This document shows, in pieces, positions 25,869 to 36,400 of a stretch of 64,000 nucleotides of DNA. Positions within the stretch are counted from its first letter, which is position 1. Each line of letters begins with the position of its first letter. The DNA lies in contig CALWXA010000032.1 of the NCBI GenBank assembly GCA_944385395.1, positions 1 through 64,000 on the forward strand, written 5' to 3'. Source of the DNA: an uncultured Oscillospiraceae bacterium (GTDB lineage: Bacteria > Bacillota > Clostridia > Oscillospirales > Oscillospiraceae). The notes under the pieces are model-generated. The model was not told the DNA's origin and ran no database searches. It saw only the letters and a list, made by a program, of their open reading frames with translations. A program made the translations under genes and the position numbers.

Positions 25869-26630
25869 TTACTCATGCCAGCCAATAGATCGGGACAGCT
25901 GCCGGGCCTGCAGCCGCAGCTGAGCCATGGCCTGTTGGAATTCCTCACACTGGACCCTGCGGTACAATCCCACCACGCCCAGTGCATAGCGCACCTGTCC
26001 GAATCGGTCGTACACCGGTGCAGCAGCCGCCCGCAAACCGATTTTATATTCCCCGTCCTCTACGGCAATGCCGTTTTTCCGGATCTCTGCCAGCACCGGC
26101 AGCAGCCTTTGTGGTTCGGTGATGGTATGGGGCGTATAGGCCTGCATCCCCATCCGCTGCAGCAGCGCCAGAGCCTCACGTTGACCCATATAGGCCAGTA
26201 GCAGCTTGCCCTGAGCCGTAGCGTGGAGCGGCTGCCGGCTGCCCAGCTCCGGCAATACCTGCAGCCCTCCGCTGCCGGCGCAGCGGTCAAAGGACAGCAC
26301 ACTGTCCCCATCCAGCAATGCGATGAAGGCGCTGCCTCCGGTACGGGCCGCCAGCTGTTCCAGGCAAGGCCGGGCCGCAGCTGTGATGTCCCAGGCAGCA
26401 GAGACGGCACAGCCGCACTCAAAAAGCCGGATTCCCAGGGCATAGCGTCCATCCGGCTGCTGCTGTACCATGCTGTGGCTGCGCAGCGTAGCCAGCAGGG
26501 CATGTACCGTACTCTTGGGATATCCGGATTCCTCCGCCAGCTGCTGCAGGGTCATGGGCGTGCGCCGCTGCAGCAGCAGCTCCAGCAGTTCCATGGCCTT
26601 GTCCACACTGCGTACTTTTCCGCCCTGCAT
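25869..26630 (-). CDS. IclR-family transcriptional regulator
   Basis: 253 residues. The N-terminal winged helix (VRSVDKAMELLELL, LAEESGYPKSTVHALLATL) is followed by the effector-binding domain (PLHATAQGKLLLAYM, VEDGEYKIGLRAAAAPVYD). Family members sense small carboxylates or aromatics and control catabolic genes; no obvious target is adjacent. ATG 26630 was chosen for its GGAGG at 8 nt. It is the last gene of the hflX-GNAT-yigZ string. Confidence 0.9.
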   Translation of the reverse strand: MQGGKVRSVDKAMELLELLLQRRTPMTLQQLAEESGYPKSTVHALLATLRSHSMVQQQPDGRYALGIRLFECGCAVSAAWDITAAARPCLEQLAARTGGSAFIALLDGDSVLSFDRCAGSGGLQVLPELGSRQPLHATAQGKLLLAYMGQREALALLQRMGMQAYTPHTITEPQRLLPVLAEIRKNGIAVEDGEYKIGLRAAAAPVYDRFGQVRYALGVVGLYRRVQCEEFQQAMAQLRLQARQLSRSIGWHE

Positions 26631-26643
26631 CCTGCGCACCTCC

Positions 26644-26721
26644 TTAGTGCTTATTCTTTTTGCAGCAGTCAATCAGCACAAACACCGGAAAAAGCAAGAT
26701 AGCCAAAACAACGATCGCCAC
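26644..26721 (-). CDS. Possible 25-residue hydrophobic peptide
   Basis: A GTG-initiated frame ending 13 nt before the iclR-like start. It encodes one hydrophobic helix (AIVVLAILLFPVFVLIDCC) followed by a basic tail (KKNKH), the layout of a small single-pass membrane peptide. A weak G-rich site lies 8 nt upstream. It could equally be a chance frame; conservation in relatives would decide. Confidence 0.3.
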   Translation of the reverse strand: MAIVVLAILLFPVFVLIDCCKKNKH

Positions 26722-26765
26722 TTTTTATACCCCCACTACCGCCATGCATTTACTGCTGCACTTTG

Positions 26766-27401
26766 CTACTGGATCTCTTCCCTGGGGCCCGGCCGCAAGG
26801 CGCTGCCAATGATCTGCAGCTGTATGGCTCCGGCAGACAGCTCCGTCAGCCGCTGCTGCAGCAGCTCCACTGCGTTGGCCGGAACGGAAGCAAAAAGGGA
26901 AATGTCCGCTCCGTATCCGATCTCCTCCACAGCCCCATCCACACCGGACACCTCCAGCTTTACCCGCTCAAAAAGGGCATAACTGCAGGGGATGCATACC
27001 TGGGTCCACTCCCCCACTGCCGCCGCGCCGGCGTCCTGCAGCGCCAGCCGGGCAGTTTGGGTATAAGCCCGCACCAGGCCACCGGCTCCCAGCAAAATGC
27101 CGCCGAAGTAACGGGTCACTACGCAGCACACATCGGAGATCTCCTGCCGCTGAAACACATTGAGCATCGGCTGCCCGGCGGTGCCCTGAGGCTCCCCATC
27201 ATCGGAATAGCGCTCCGTGCCGTTTTTCAGCCGGTAACACCAGCAGTTGTGCCGGGCATCGTAATGCTCCTTCTTCACCGCCTGGATATAGCTGCGGGCT
27301 TCTTCTTCGCTCTCCACCTGCCATACCTGACCGATGAAGCGGGAACGCTTTTCCACCAGTTCCCCGGTGCCGTACCCGGCGGGTACCAGATATTCTCTCA
27401 T
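26766..27401 (-). CDS. YigZ/IMPACT family protein (UPF0029)
   Basis: 211 residues. The N-terminal UPF0029 domain carries KSRFIGQVWQVESEEEA, HNCWCYRL, DDGEPQGTAGQPML and VVTRYFGGILLGAGGLVRAY, all family signatures. A small C-terminal ferredoxin-like domain follows. The cellular role is unclear; links to translation are suggested by the eukaryotic homologue IMPACT. ATG 27401 overlaps the GNAT stop (ATGA). Confidence 0.9.
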   Translation of the reverse strand: MREYLVPAGYGTGELVEKRSRFIGQVWQVESEEEARSYIQAVKKEHYDARHNCWCYRLKNGTERYSDDGEPQGTAGQPMLNVFQRQEISDVCCVVTRYFGGILLGAGGLVRAYTQTARLALQDAGAAAVGEWTQVCIPCSYALFERVKLEVSGVDGAVEEIGYGADISLFASVPANAVELLQQRLTELSAGAIQLQIIGSALRPGPREEIQ

Positions 27402-27931
27402 CGTTTCTCCCACTCCCGCTTTGTGATGGCCATATAATGGGCCAGCCGGTTGACGCCCAGCTGTTCCACTTTCTCCCACTGGGAGAGGCGATCCGTCATA
27501 CCGCATTTGCACATCACCCGGCGGGATTTCCAGTTTCCGTCATAATACGCCGCCCAGATGGCCGCATATCCTTCTTCCATAAAAGCATGGCGCAGAATGG
27601 CCTCCACAGCCTCCGGGATCAGGCCCTGGCCCCAACAGTCCCGGGCCAGGGCGTAGCCCACTTCCTCGCTGGGAAGGCCCAGCTCCGGGCGGTGCTTGCC
27701 TACATAACCTGCCGAGCCAATGAGGCGTCCGTCGGATTTGCGCACTACTGCCAGCGTGTGGGCAGGCATGAATATGGTCTCAATGACCCGACGGCTCTCG
27801 TCCACGCTGCTATGGGGATTCCACCCTGCCGGAGGCCCAATCTCCGGATGGCTGGCATAGGCATATACCGCCTGGGCATCATCCATGGTAAAGGGCCGCA
27901 GCAGCAGCCGTGCCGTCTCCAGAATCTCCAT
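27398..27931 (-). CDS. GNAT family N-acetyltransferase, RimJ/RimL-like
   Basis: 177 residues of the RimJ/RimL-type acetyltransferase fold: ETARLLLRPFTMDDA at the start, then SAGYVG, GLPSEEVGYALARDCWGQGL (acetyl-CoA loop) and AYYDGNWKSRRVMCKCGM. The acceptor is unknown. AAAGGAG precedes ATG 27931. It lies between hflX and yigZ. Confidence 0.87.
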   Translation of the reverse strand: MEILETARLLLRPFTMDDAQAVYAYASHPEIGPPAGWNPHSSVDESRRVIETIFMPAHTLAVVRKSDGRLIGSAGYVGKHRPELGLPSEEVGYALARDCWGQGLIPEAVEAILRHAFMEEGYAAIWAAYYDGNWKSRRVMCKCGMTDRLSQWEKVEQLGVNRLAHYMAITKREWEKR

Positions 27932-27957
27932 ATGCGGTCTCCTTTCCGCCGCTTTTC

Positions 27958-29262
27958 TTACTCCTCCCAGAACTCTTTTGGTGGCGTCCAACCCTCGATA
28001 TAATCCTTCAGCTGACCCAGCAGGCGGGGCGTACATACCGCCACCACATCCACTGTTTCGCCGTATTCCACCGATTCCACCTTGCCTTCCCGGTAGAGAC
28101 TGTCCAAAAGCCCGGTCTTGTCATAGGGCAGGTGCAGCGTCACACGGCGCTTGCCCTTATCCAGCTTGGCATCGATACACTCCAGCAGGGCCGGGATGCC
28201 TTCCCCGGTCTTGGCGGAGATGGACACGGCGTCTGCTTCCTTGTCCCGCTCACCGGAAAAGGCCAGATCGGACTTGTTGTATACCCGGATACAGGGGATC
28301 TGGTCGGCTCCCAGCTCATGGATCAGGGCTTCCACGATGCCCGCCTGCTGGCGCCACTGGGGATTGGATACGTCGATGACGTGGAGCAGCAGGTCAGCAT
28401 ACTCCAGCTCCTCCAGAGTAGCCTTGAAAGCCTCCACCAGCTGATGGGGCAGCTTGCGGATGAAGCCAACGGTGTCGGAGATCACCACATCCAGGGTATC
28501 GCTGACGGTGAGGAGCCGGGAGGTGGTGTCCAGGGTATCGAAGAGTCTATTGTTGGCGGGAATGTCAGCACCGGTCAGGGCATTGAGCAGGGTGGATTTT
28601 CCGGCGTTGGTGTAGCCCACGATGGCTACCACCGGGATCTCGTTTTTCATCCGCCGCTGCCGCTGGGTGCCTCGGACCCGGCGCACCTCTTCCAGTTCCG
28701 CCTTGAGCTTATCGATCTTGCGGCGGATGTGGCGGCGGTCGGATTCCAACTGGGTCTCACCGGGGCCGCGGCTGCCGATGGGACCCTTGCCGCTGGTGCC
28801 TGCCTGGCGTTCCAGATGGGTCCACATACCGATGAGTCGAGGCAGCAGATACTGGTACTGGGCCAGTTCCACCTGCAAGCAGCCCTCCCGGGTCTTGGCC
28901 CGCTGGGCAAAAATATCCAGAATCAGACCGCTGCGGTCAATGACCTGTACCCCCATCAGTTCCGTGAGGACACGGATCTGTGAGGGAGAAAGCTCGTTAT
29001 CGAAGATCACCATGGTGGCCTTTTCTTCCTCCACCATGCGCCGGACTTCCTCTACCTTGCCCTCGCCAATAAAGCTATGAGGATCCGGCTTTTCCCGGCT
29101 CTGCAGGATCATGCCTACACTGCGGCCTCCGGCGGTATCCACCAGTGAGGAGAGCTCTTCCAGGCTCTCCTCATCCGCGCTGTCATCGCCCAGTACCGGG
29201 GAGCGCAGGCCCACCAGCACAGCGTCGTCCCGTTTTGTTTCTTCCAGATGCATCCGTTCCAT
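27958..29262 (-). CDS. hflX: Ribosome-splitting GTPase HflX
   Basis: 434 residues. The N-terminal HflX domain (VGMILQSREKPDPHSFIGEGKVEE) and a coiled-coil linker with GRGPGETQLE-like spacing lead to the GTPase: GYTNAGKST (G1), DTVGFIRKLPH (G3), NKSDL (G4), SAKTGEG (G5). HflX splits stalled 70S ribosomes under stress. AAGAGG precedes ATG 29262. Confidence 0.95.
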   Translation of the reverse strand: MERMHLEETKRDDAVLVGLRSPVLGDDSADEESLEELSSLVDTAGGRSVGMILQSREKPDPHSFIGEGKVEEVRRMVEEEKATMVIFDNELSPSQIRVLTELMGVQVIDRSGLILDIFAQRAKTREGCLQVELAQYQYLLPRLIGMWTHLERQAGTSGKGPIGSRGPGETQLESDRRHIRRKIDKLKAELEEVRRVRGTQRQRRMKNEIPVVAIVGYTNAGKSTLLNALTGADIPANNRLFDTLDTTSRLLTVSDTLDVVISDTVGFIRKLPHQLVEAFKATLEELEYADLLLHVIDVSNPQWRQQAGIVEALIHELGADQIPCIRVYNKSDLAFSGERDKEADAVSISAKTGEGIPALLECIDAKLDKGKRRVTLHLPYDKTGLLDSLYREGKVESVEYGETVDVVAVCTPRLLGQLKDYIEGWTPPKEFWEE

Positions 29263-29295
29263 ATCGTTCCTCTTATCGTTGATATTGCGGTATTC

Positions 29296-29324
29296 ATTAT
29301 ACTATATTGACCTAAAAAAGTAAA
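29296..29324 (-). promoter_or_regulatory. Promoter of hflX
   Basis: Minus strand -35 TTTACT (29319-29324), 17 bp spacer, -10 TATAAT (29296-29301), about 34 nt before the start codon. Confidence 0.55.
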
Positions 29325-29544
29325 ACAAAACCGATGCACTCTTTTGCCACCCGGCGTAACGGAGGGAAAGATAGTGTGAAAGAAAACCGTCAGGGTTGTC
29401 TGAAGGTGAATTGGCCGCAGGCCAAGAGAGGCCGGCCTGGGCCGTTCACGTTCCATCATGTATCGTTTCAGAACTTTCTGCAAGTTCTAAAGCGTCAGCA
29501 TCTTTTCTGGAACGGTGCTTTTGCGGCATTCCAGAAAAGATAAA
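29325..29544. other. Gene-free stretch with inverted repeats between hflX and rpmE
   Basis: No coding frame is convincing. It holds a perfect 12-bp inverted repeat TCTTTTCTGGAA/TTCCAGAAAAGA (29501-29512 and 29529-29540) and a 7-bp one, AGAACTT/AAGTTCT, just before it. GGCC-rich repeats lie further left. It may hold a small RNA; nothing recognised. Confidence 0.35.
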
Positions 29545-29574
29545 CAAAACCCGCATCAAACGATGCGGGTTTTG
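29545..29574. terminator. Terminator after rpmE
   Basis: 13-bp stem CAAAACCCGCATC with its complement and a short loop; T-rich on both strands. Confidence 0.8.
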
Positions 29575-29588
29575 CAGTGTCAGGCAAT

Positions 29589-29792
29589 TTACTTGTCCAG
29601 GCCGAAGCGCTTGTTGAACTTAGCCACACGGCCGCCAGTATCCACCAGCTTCTGCTTGCCGGTGAAGAAGGGGTGACACTTCGAGCAGACTTCTACGCGA
29701 ATATCCTTCTTCGTAGAACCTGTCTCAATTACATTACCGCAGGCGCATTTGATAGTAGTCTGCTGATAATTGGGATGGATTCCTTCCTTCAT
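29589..29792 (-). CDS. rpmE: 50S ribosomal protein L31, zinc-binding type
   Basis: 67 residues beginning [10 protein letters not shown]. The four zinc ligands Cys16, Cys18, Cys36 and Cys39 are present, so this is the zinc-containing C+ form, which can serve as a zinc reserve. The tail [20 protein letters not shown] is typical. It has its own promoter and terminator. Confidence 0.97.
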   Translation of the reverse strand: MKEGIHPNYQQTTIKCACGNVIETGSTKKDIRVEVCSKCHPFFTGKQKLVDTGGRVAKFNKRFGLDK

Positions 29793-29845
29793 TGCTCTCG
29801 TTCACCTCTTTCTGGTACAGTAGTCCTTATACAAAGCCAACAGAA

Positions 29846-29874
29846 ATATTAGCACACATCGCTGAGAAAATCAA
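29846..29874 (-). promoter_or_regulatory. Promoter of rpmE
   Basis: Minus strand -35 TTGATT (29869-29874), 17 bp spacer, -10 TAATAT (29846-29851). A leader of about 50 nt follows. Confidence 0.55.
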
Positions 29875-29892
29875 GGGAAATTTTGAATTTTT

Positions 29893-32800
29893 TTACGGGA
29901 TCTGCGGTGCATTTCCCAGCTGATTCTCACACTTCTCCCATTCCACCGTTGCACCGGTGGCGAAAAAGTACAGCACCCACCTGTAAACAGGCTGCTCCAG
30001 CACCTGCTCCAAGGCGTAGGCATAGGCCTCCAGCTGCGGCCGGTATACCGCCGCCCGAGCCTCTTCCTCTCCTTTTTGCAGGCGGTCTGTTTTGAAATCC
30101 ACCACCACAAGGCCCTGGGGCGTTTCAAAGCAGCAGTCCACCACACCCTGGAGCATCATCTCCTCGTCCTCCGCCCCCTCCGGCACATATACCGAAGCAG
30201 GTACCAGCAGGGCAAAACGATACTCCCGCAGCACACGAGAGCTTTGCCGGATCTCCCCGGCCAGGGAGGAATCCAGAAACGCCGCCAGAGCCCGGCAGTC
30301 CACGGCTTCGGCTTGCTGGGGCGTCAGCAGCCGCCGCTCCTGCAGCGCTTTCACCTGGTCCTTCACAGCCTCCGGCTCCGGCGGGCAGCTAAAGTCCAGA
30401 TACTGCATCACCAGATGCATGGCCGTGCCCTTTTCCGCCGCAGTAAGCCCCTGCTGCTGCCGCAAAAACAGAGGCTGTTCCAGACGCACCTGCCGCAGCC
30501 GCTGGGGTGCCGCTCCCTGGGCGATCTCCTCGTCCAGTTCCCGGCCCTTGAGCTGAGTAGCAGTGACTTTGGATGGGATGTACGGTGCTTTGGGATGGGC
30601 ATAGCTGTCCAGCAACACCTGCAGATCCGGTAAGCGCTCCTGATGCTCCGGAGCGGTCTCCTGCTCCTGACCGGCAGCGTCCTCCTGGGGATTGACCCAC
30701 AGCTGCACCTGCCAATTGCCATCCCCTGAGGGCAGATCCTGCCAGGGTAGGTCCACCCAACGCAGCAGTTCTGCTCCTTCCTGAGATGCCAGCAGCGGCA
30801 GCAAAATCCAGTCCCCTGGGCTGCTCACATCCCCTGCCGCCTCCGGCGGCACCGGCAGCGACGTCAGTGTCGCCAGATCCCGCAGATGCTTATACATATT
30901 CTTCCGGCAGTCCACCAGGATCAGCTTTTCCTTGGCCCGGGTCATGGCCACGTACAGAATCCGCATTTCCTCGGCCTTGGCTTCCCGCTTCAGCTGCAGG
31001 GCAATACCGGTTTTGCTGGCGGTATCGTAGCGGATGCGCCGCTCCAGATCCACCCGCTCCGTACCCAGTCCCAGCTGGGGGTGCACCAGCACCGGACGCC
31101 GCAGATCATCCGCATTGAAGCGTTTCTGAAGATCCGCCAGGATCACCACGGGGAATTCCAGGCCCTTGGATTTATGGATGGACAGGATCTGCACGCCCGT
31201 CCCGGTACTCTTGGTATGAAGCATGGGTGGCTTGCCGTTTTCCAGCAGGCCCTGCAGATGCAGCAGAAACTCCTGAAGGTTCCGCTTGCCGGCAGCAGCC
31301 ATCTGCCCAGCATAGACGTAAAAGGCCGTCAGATTTTCCTTGCGACGGCTTCCGCCATCCATGGCACCGAACACTGCCGGCATATGCAGCTGGGTGAAAA
31401 TCTCCCACACCAGTCGATCCACCGGCAGATCCCGGGCCTTTTCCCGCAGCTCCTGCAGGGTATGGCAGAAGTCCGCACCTTCCTCACAGGCCAGCAGGGC
31501 ATCGTAATAGTCTCCTTCCACGCAGCAGCTGCGGATCCGGGCCAGCTGATCCGGTGTGAATCCGAACAGCGGCGAACGCAGCACCGAGATCAGCGGCACG
31601 TCCTGCCGGGGGTTGTCGATGATCTGCAGCAGTGAATAGAGCACGGCGATCTCCATGGTGGCAAAGAGGCTTTCGTTGCTCTCCACGGTACAGGGGATTC
31701 CCTCCCGCTCCAGAGCTGCTGTAAAGGTTTTCTGCCTTGCACGGGGGGAGCGCATCAGGATCACGATATCCTCCGGCCGTACTGGCCGCAGCGCTCCGGT
31801 GTCGTCCTGAACGGGGAATTTGTCGTCCAGCAGCTTCCGGATCCGCCGAGCTACGAACCGGGCCTCCACCTCTGCACGATTGAATTGTTCATCCTGGGTA
31901 TCCTCCACGCTGATGACATGGAGTTCCGTATCCGTGTCCTCCCGAGGCAGGTAGTACTGAGCGCCGAAATACAGCTGCTCATCCGGCCCATAGGCCATCT
32001 CACCTGCCTGGGGCGACATGACATTGGAGAAAACGAAATTGGTGCTCTCCAGCACCTGCTGGCGAGAGCGGAAATTCCGGCTCAGCAGTACCTTTCGGGG
32101 CTCACCGGGCTGGGCATCCTCCGCAGATGTATAAGCCAGGTATTTGTCCAGGAAGATGGTAGGGTCCGCCAGCCGGAAGCGATAGATGCTCTGCTTCACG
32201 TCTCCCACCACAAAAAGATTCTGTTCCTCCCGGGAAATGACACGGAAGATGCAGTTCTGCACCTCATTGGTGTCCTGATACTCATCCACCATGATCTCCA
32301 CATACCGACCGGACACCTGCCGGGCCAGCTGGGTAGGCGTACCGTCGGAATTGGTCAGCAGCGCAATGGCGCCGTGCTCCTGATCGGAAAAGTCCATGAG
32401 ATTGCGCCGCAGCTTTTCCCGGCGGTAGGCTTGGGCAAAGGCTTCCGTCAGATCCAGAAGGCCCAGCATGGCCGGGGCCATCTGCCTCAGATCCTCCGTC
32501 TGCTCCGCTGCCGGGACGGCAAAGGCGGCAGAGATCTTCTTCACGTCAGCCTTGCACTGATCCCACACAGCTTTGGCACGTTCCTTCTCCTGTTCTTCAC
32601 CCCGCACCGGCTTGAGCCGTCCAAAGGAAGGGGTGCAGGCACCCAGGGCGTCCCAGCCCTCTGCCGCTGCAGCGGCATAGCTGCGCAGCTGCTCCGCCGC
32701 CTCACGGAATGCGGGGCCATAGGCGTTATACAGCGTTTCCCCCATGTCCTCCACCGCCTGGTCCAGCCGGGCCGCCCAGAACCGGACACGTCCGGCGGCA

Positions 32801-33477
32801 TCGTCCAGCAAAACCCGGGCAAAGGGCCTGTCAGAGAGATCCTCCCCCGGTTCCGACCAGTCACGGCGCACCCGGGCCAGCCACTGCAGCGGATAGGCGT
32901 GGCTCTGGATCTTGCCGTACAGCTCCAGCACCAGTTCCTCCAGATGCCGGTCGTCTCGTCCGGCACCCAGGGTCTCCGCCAGCAGCAGAGCGCACTGGTC
33001 CTGTTCCTCCAGGCGGGCATAGAACTCCTCCAGTACCGTTTTCAGCACACGCTGCTGCACCAGCTGGCTTTCCGTCTCGTCCATGATCCGGAAATCCGGG
33101 GTGAGACTATAGCTGCCGTCTCCCGGCAGCAGGTGAACGTTCTCCCGCAGCAAGCCGGCACAGAAGGCGTCCACCGTTTTGATATCCGCCTGATAGACCC
33201 GGAACAGCTGGCGGCGCAGGTGGCTGTTGTCCGGCTCCTCCGCCACTCTGCGACCCAGCTCCGCTGCGATCTTGCCCCGCAGTTCCGCTGCGGCCGCCTT
33301 GGTATAGGTGATGATGAGAAAATCGTCCACATGGCAGCTGCCCTGTTCCAGGTAGGAAAACAGGCGTTCCACCAGTACTTTCGTCTTGCCGCTGCCAGCT
33401 GCCGCAGATACCAGCAGGCTGCCGCCACGGTTGGATACGGCTTGCTGCTGCTGCTCAGTCAGTTGGATCTTGGCCAT
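29893..33477 (-). CDS. addA: Helicase-nuclease subunit AddA
   Basis: 1194 residues. It is the UvrD-like 3'-5' helicase plus RecB-family nuclease subunit of AddAB, which resects double-strand breaks for recombination. Walker A is SAAAGSGKTKVL near residue 30, the DExx-type box is MVDEYQDTN, motif VI-type is LYVAMTRAKEKL, and the C-terminal nuclease motif is VVVDFKTDR. ATG 33477 lies after AAGGAGG and overlaps the addB end by 23 nt. Normal length. Confidence 0.96.
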   Translation of the reverse strand: MAKIQLTEQQQQAVSNRGGSLLVSAAAGSGKTKVLVERLFSYLEQGSCHVDDFLIITYTKAAAAELRGKIAAELGRRVAEEPDNSHLRRQLFRVYQADIKTVDAFCAGLLRENVHLLPGDGSYSLTPDFRIMDETESQLVQQRVLKTVLEEFYARLEEQDQCALLLAETLGAGRDDRHLEELVLELYGKIQSHAYPLQWLARVRRDWSEPGEDLSDRPFARVLLDDAAGRVRFWAARLDQAVEDMGETLYNAYGPAFREAAEQLRSYAAAAAEGWDALGACTPSFGRLKPVRGEEQEKERAKAVWDQCKADVKKISAAFAVPAAEQTEDLRQMAPAMLGLLDLTEAFAQAYRREKLRRNLMDFSDQEHGAIALLTNSDGTPTQLARQVSGRYVEIMVDEYQDTNEVQNCIFRVISREEQNLFVVGDVKQSIYRFRLADPTIFLDKYLAYTSAEDAQPGEPRKVLLSRNFRSRQQVLESTNFVFSNVMSPQAGEMAYGPDEQLYFGAQYYLPREDTDTELHVISVEDTQDEQFNRAEVEARFVARRIRKLLDDKFPVQDDTGALRPVRPEDIVILMRSPRARQKTFTAALEREGIPCTVESNESLFATMEIAVLYSLLQIIDNPRQDVPLISVLRSPLFGFTPDQLARIRSCCVEGDYYDALLACEEGADFCHTLQELREKARDLPVDRLVWEIFTQLHMPAVFGAMDGGSRRKENLTAFYVYAGQMAAAGKRNLQEFLLHLQGLLENGKPPMLHTKSTGTGVQILSIHKSKGLEFPVVILADLQKRFNADDLRRPVLVHPQLGLGTERVDLERRIRYDTASKTGIALQLKREAKAEEMRILYVAMTRAKEKLILVDCRKNMYKHLRDLATLTSLPVPPEAAGDVSSPGDWILLPLLASQEGAELLRWVDLPWQDLPSGDGNWQVQLWVNPQEDAAGQEQETAPEHQERLPDLQVLLDSYAHPKAPYIPSKVTATQLKGRELDEEIAQGAAPQRLRQVRLEQPLFLRQQQGLTAAEKGTAMHLVMQYLDFSCPPEPEAVKDQVKALQERRLLTPQQAEAVDCRALAAFLDSSLAGEIRQSSRVLREYRFALLVPASVYVPEGAEDEEMMLQGVVDCCFETPQGLVVVDFKTDRLQKGEEEARAAVYRPQLEAYAYALEQVLEQPVYRWVLYFFATGATVEWEKCENQLGNAPQIP

Positions 33478-36400
33478 GGGACACCTCCTTGGTTTGCTGC
33501 GCCACATATTCCCAGAATTCTTTGGGCTCCGTCTTTTTCATGCGCCGCATCCGGTCACGCCCCTCTTCAAAGCAGCAGGCGGAAACGAAGGGGCAATAGG
33601 TACAGGCGCTTTCCGTAGGACTGTAACTGCAGGGATCTGCGTCCACATTGCCGGTCTCCAGCTCCTGTGCGATCTCCCGCAGCAGTTTGTCCACATACAT
33701 ACCCAGGTGCCCCATCTGCCAGGCGCTGGCTACACCACCGCTGATGTCGCCGGAGCGGTTCACCTGGATAGGCAGATAGCAGGGGGATTCCAAAGCGCTG
33801 TGCTCCATGGCCTGCAGTACCTCCGGCTGGGAGAGTACCATACCGCTGCGCCGCAGTTCTTTATGGAGCAGATCCGCCAGCTTTTCCTGACTGATGCTAC
33901 GGGGCGCACGAAGGATCACATCCCTGGCAGGCAGATACAGCACGCCTGCCGGGACGATCTCCGCTCCGAAATAGGGCTTGCCTTCCCGGGCCAGGGTAAA
34001 AAGATACAGCAGCATCTGGATGCCCAGGCCATAGCGCAGTTCCGTCAGATCAAAGCTCTTTTTGCCGGTTTTATAGTCCACCACCCGCAGGTAGAGTTTC
34101 CCGTCGTGGAGCCAGCCGTCCACCCGGTCCACCTTGCCGCTGACCATCAGCTCACTGTCCCCGGCACGGACGGTGATGGCCGGCAGCTGTCCGCCGGTGC
34201 CAAACTCCAATTCAAAGGCCAGGGGGCGGAAATCCGAATGGGCCAGCTCGTCCATGATATTCTCCACCATAGCAAAGGCCGCACGCCTCAGACGGAAAAA
34301 GAGGTACCGGAACCGGGCACTTTTCTCCTGGTAGTGATCGATGCATTCCAGAGCGTACTGCTCTACGTACCGCTCCACCAGGCGCTTCAGTTCCGCCCGG
34401 TCCGCTGTTTCATAGCCGCCCCCGGCTGCCACATCCGCCGTGACGTGTTCCAGAAGATAGTGGATGAAGGTACCGATCTCCGGTGCGTCAAAGCTGGCGG
34501 AACGGCGTTCCTTGGCTTTCAGGCCGTACTGCATGAAGTAGCCGAAATGGCAGCGCTTGAGCTGATCCATCCGGGAGGCGGACATGCGGATATGCCGTCC
34601 GTACAGGGCCTGCACCGCCTCCGGGGACAACCGGCCCCGCTGCAGCGCCGCTCCACGCTCCATAGCCTGCAGCACCGGGGCATATTCCTCCCGGGCGGCG
34701 AAAAACTGCCACAATGCGCCGCCGGGTTCCTCTCCAGCCAGCTCCAGAGCCGGTTCCGGCAGTTCCAGGCGGTAACTGCCGTCGTCATGCTCCACCGTCA
34801 GCTGCGGGAACAGCAGCTGGATCCGGTTCACCACAAACGAGGGGCGCAGCTGGCTGCCCACCAGATCTGTGACGGGCCAGCTGACCCAAAGCCGCTCCGT
34901 GGGCTGGGCCAGGCTTGCATAGATATGCTCCAGCTCCTGATCCAGCGCATCGAAGGTAGCATCGGAGAGCAAGATATCCTTTTGCTGCAGCGCCGTGCGG
35001 TCCTCCTGATCCAGCACGCCGGCGCCACGATTCACTGCCGGCAGCACATGATCGTTGGCACCCAGCAAAAAGAGGCATTTCACCTGATGGCGGTCGTTGC
35101 GGGTAATCTCGCTGACTTTCACCTGGTCCAGTGTGGCGGGGATGGTACCCACGCTGTACTGGGTCAGCACCAGGCGCAGCAGCCGGGCAAACTCCTCGCC
35201 GTCCAGCTCCTGCGCACCCAGGATCTCCACGAACTGATCCAGCACACCGCAGAAGATCTTCCACAGCTGCTGATACTCCTCCGCCAGCTGCACGTCCCCT
35301 CGTTCCAGCAGGGCGTTGGCCTGCTGCTGCAGCCGTTCCGGAACGCCGCTGCGCTGGGCAAAAGTGTAAAGTGCTTTTGCCTTATCCTCTGCTGTTTTCC
35401 CGTCTTTCAGCTCCTGCTGCAGCTGGCCCAGCGGCTGGGCTACCCGGCGGCGAATCTCATTGATGGTGTCAAGCCGTTTCCGGGCCGCATCAGTGAGGGG
35501 GCGATTATAGCCCTCGGGATGGGCCGTCCAATCCGTCTGGCGCAGCCACATATTGCCCCGGATCTCCCAGCAGATGACATAGTTTTCCAGCAGATCGCAC
35601 TCATCGGCAGTAATATTGGCAAGGCCGGATTTCAGGTAGCGGAACATATCCTCATAGGCAAAGCCGCCGGTCACCGCATCCACGGCGCTCAGCAGCATGG
35701 TCAGCACCGGCATTTCCAGAATGTCTCTGCGGCGGCTGATGTATGCCGGGATATCCGCCTGGGCAAACACCGTCTCCAGCAGCGGCGCATAATCCGCCAT
35801 GTTCCGGGCGGCCACGCCGATATCCCGGTACCGGTACTGTCCAGAGCGCACCAGCGCACGGATCCGGGCTGCTGCCCACTGGACCTCGCTGTAGGCTGTG
35901 GTGGCTTCGTGGAGTACGATCTCCTCTGCCCCGCCGTCCCAAACTGCATCGCTGCCCAGAATGTGGCCCTCCAGATGCTGCAGCGCCGTGTCCTGGGGCG
36001 CCGTAAGATACGTCAGGCGGCAGGGCACGCCGCAGCGCACCGCCATCCGCTCCAGCCGCTGGCGCTGGCGCACCGCATTGGCAAACAGCGTATCATTCCC
36101 CTTCTGGCCCAGCAGCGTTACCGTAACGCTCTCGGCCTGGGTCAGCAGGATCTCCAGAATATGCTCTTCCGTTCGGTTGAAGAAGGAAAAGCCGTCCAGG
36201 TATATGTCTTTTCCCTTGAGGTAGTCGCTCTGGGGCAGATGATCCAGCAGCTTCTGCAGCCGGGAACGGTGGTCGAAGCCCGGAGCGTGGAGCTTGGCGT
36301 CATAGGCGGCGTACAGCAATGCCACATCCCGGAGCTTGTCCCCCATGGGGCCTTCCATATCCTGCACCTGCTGCCACAGGGTTTCCGGCGCCACCTCATA

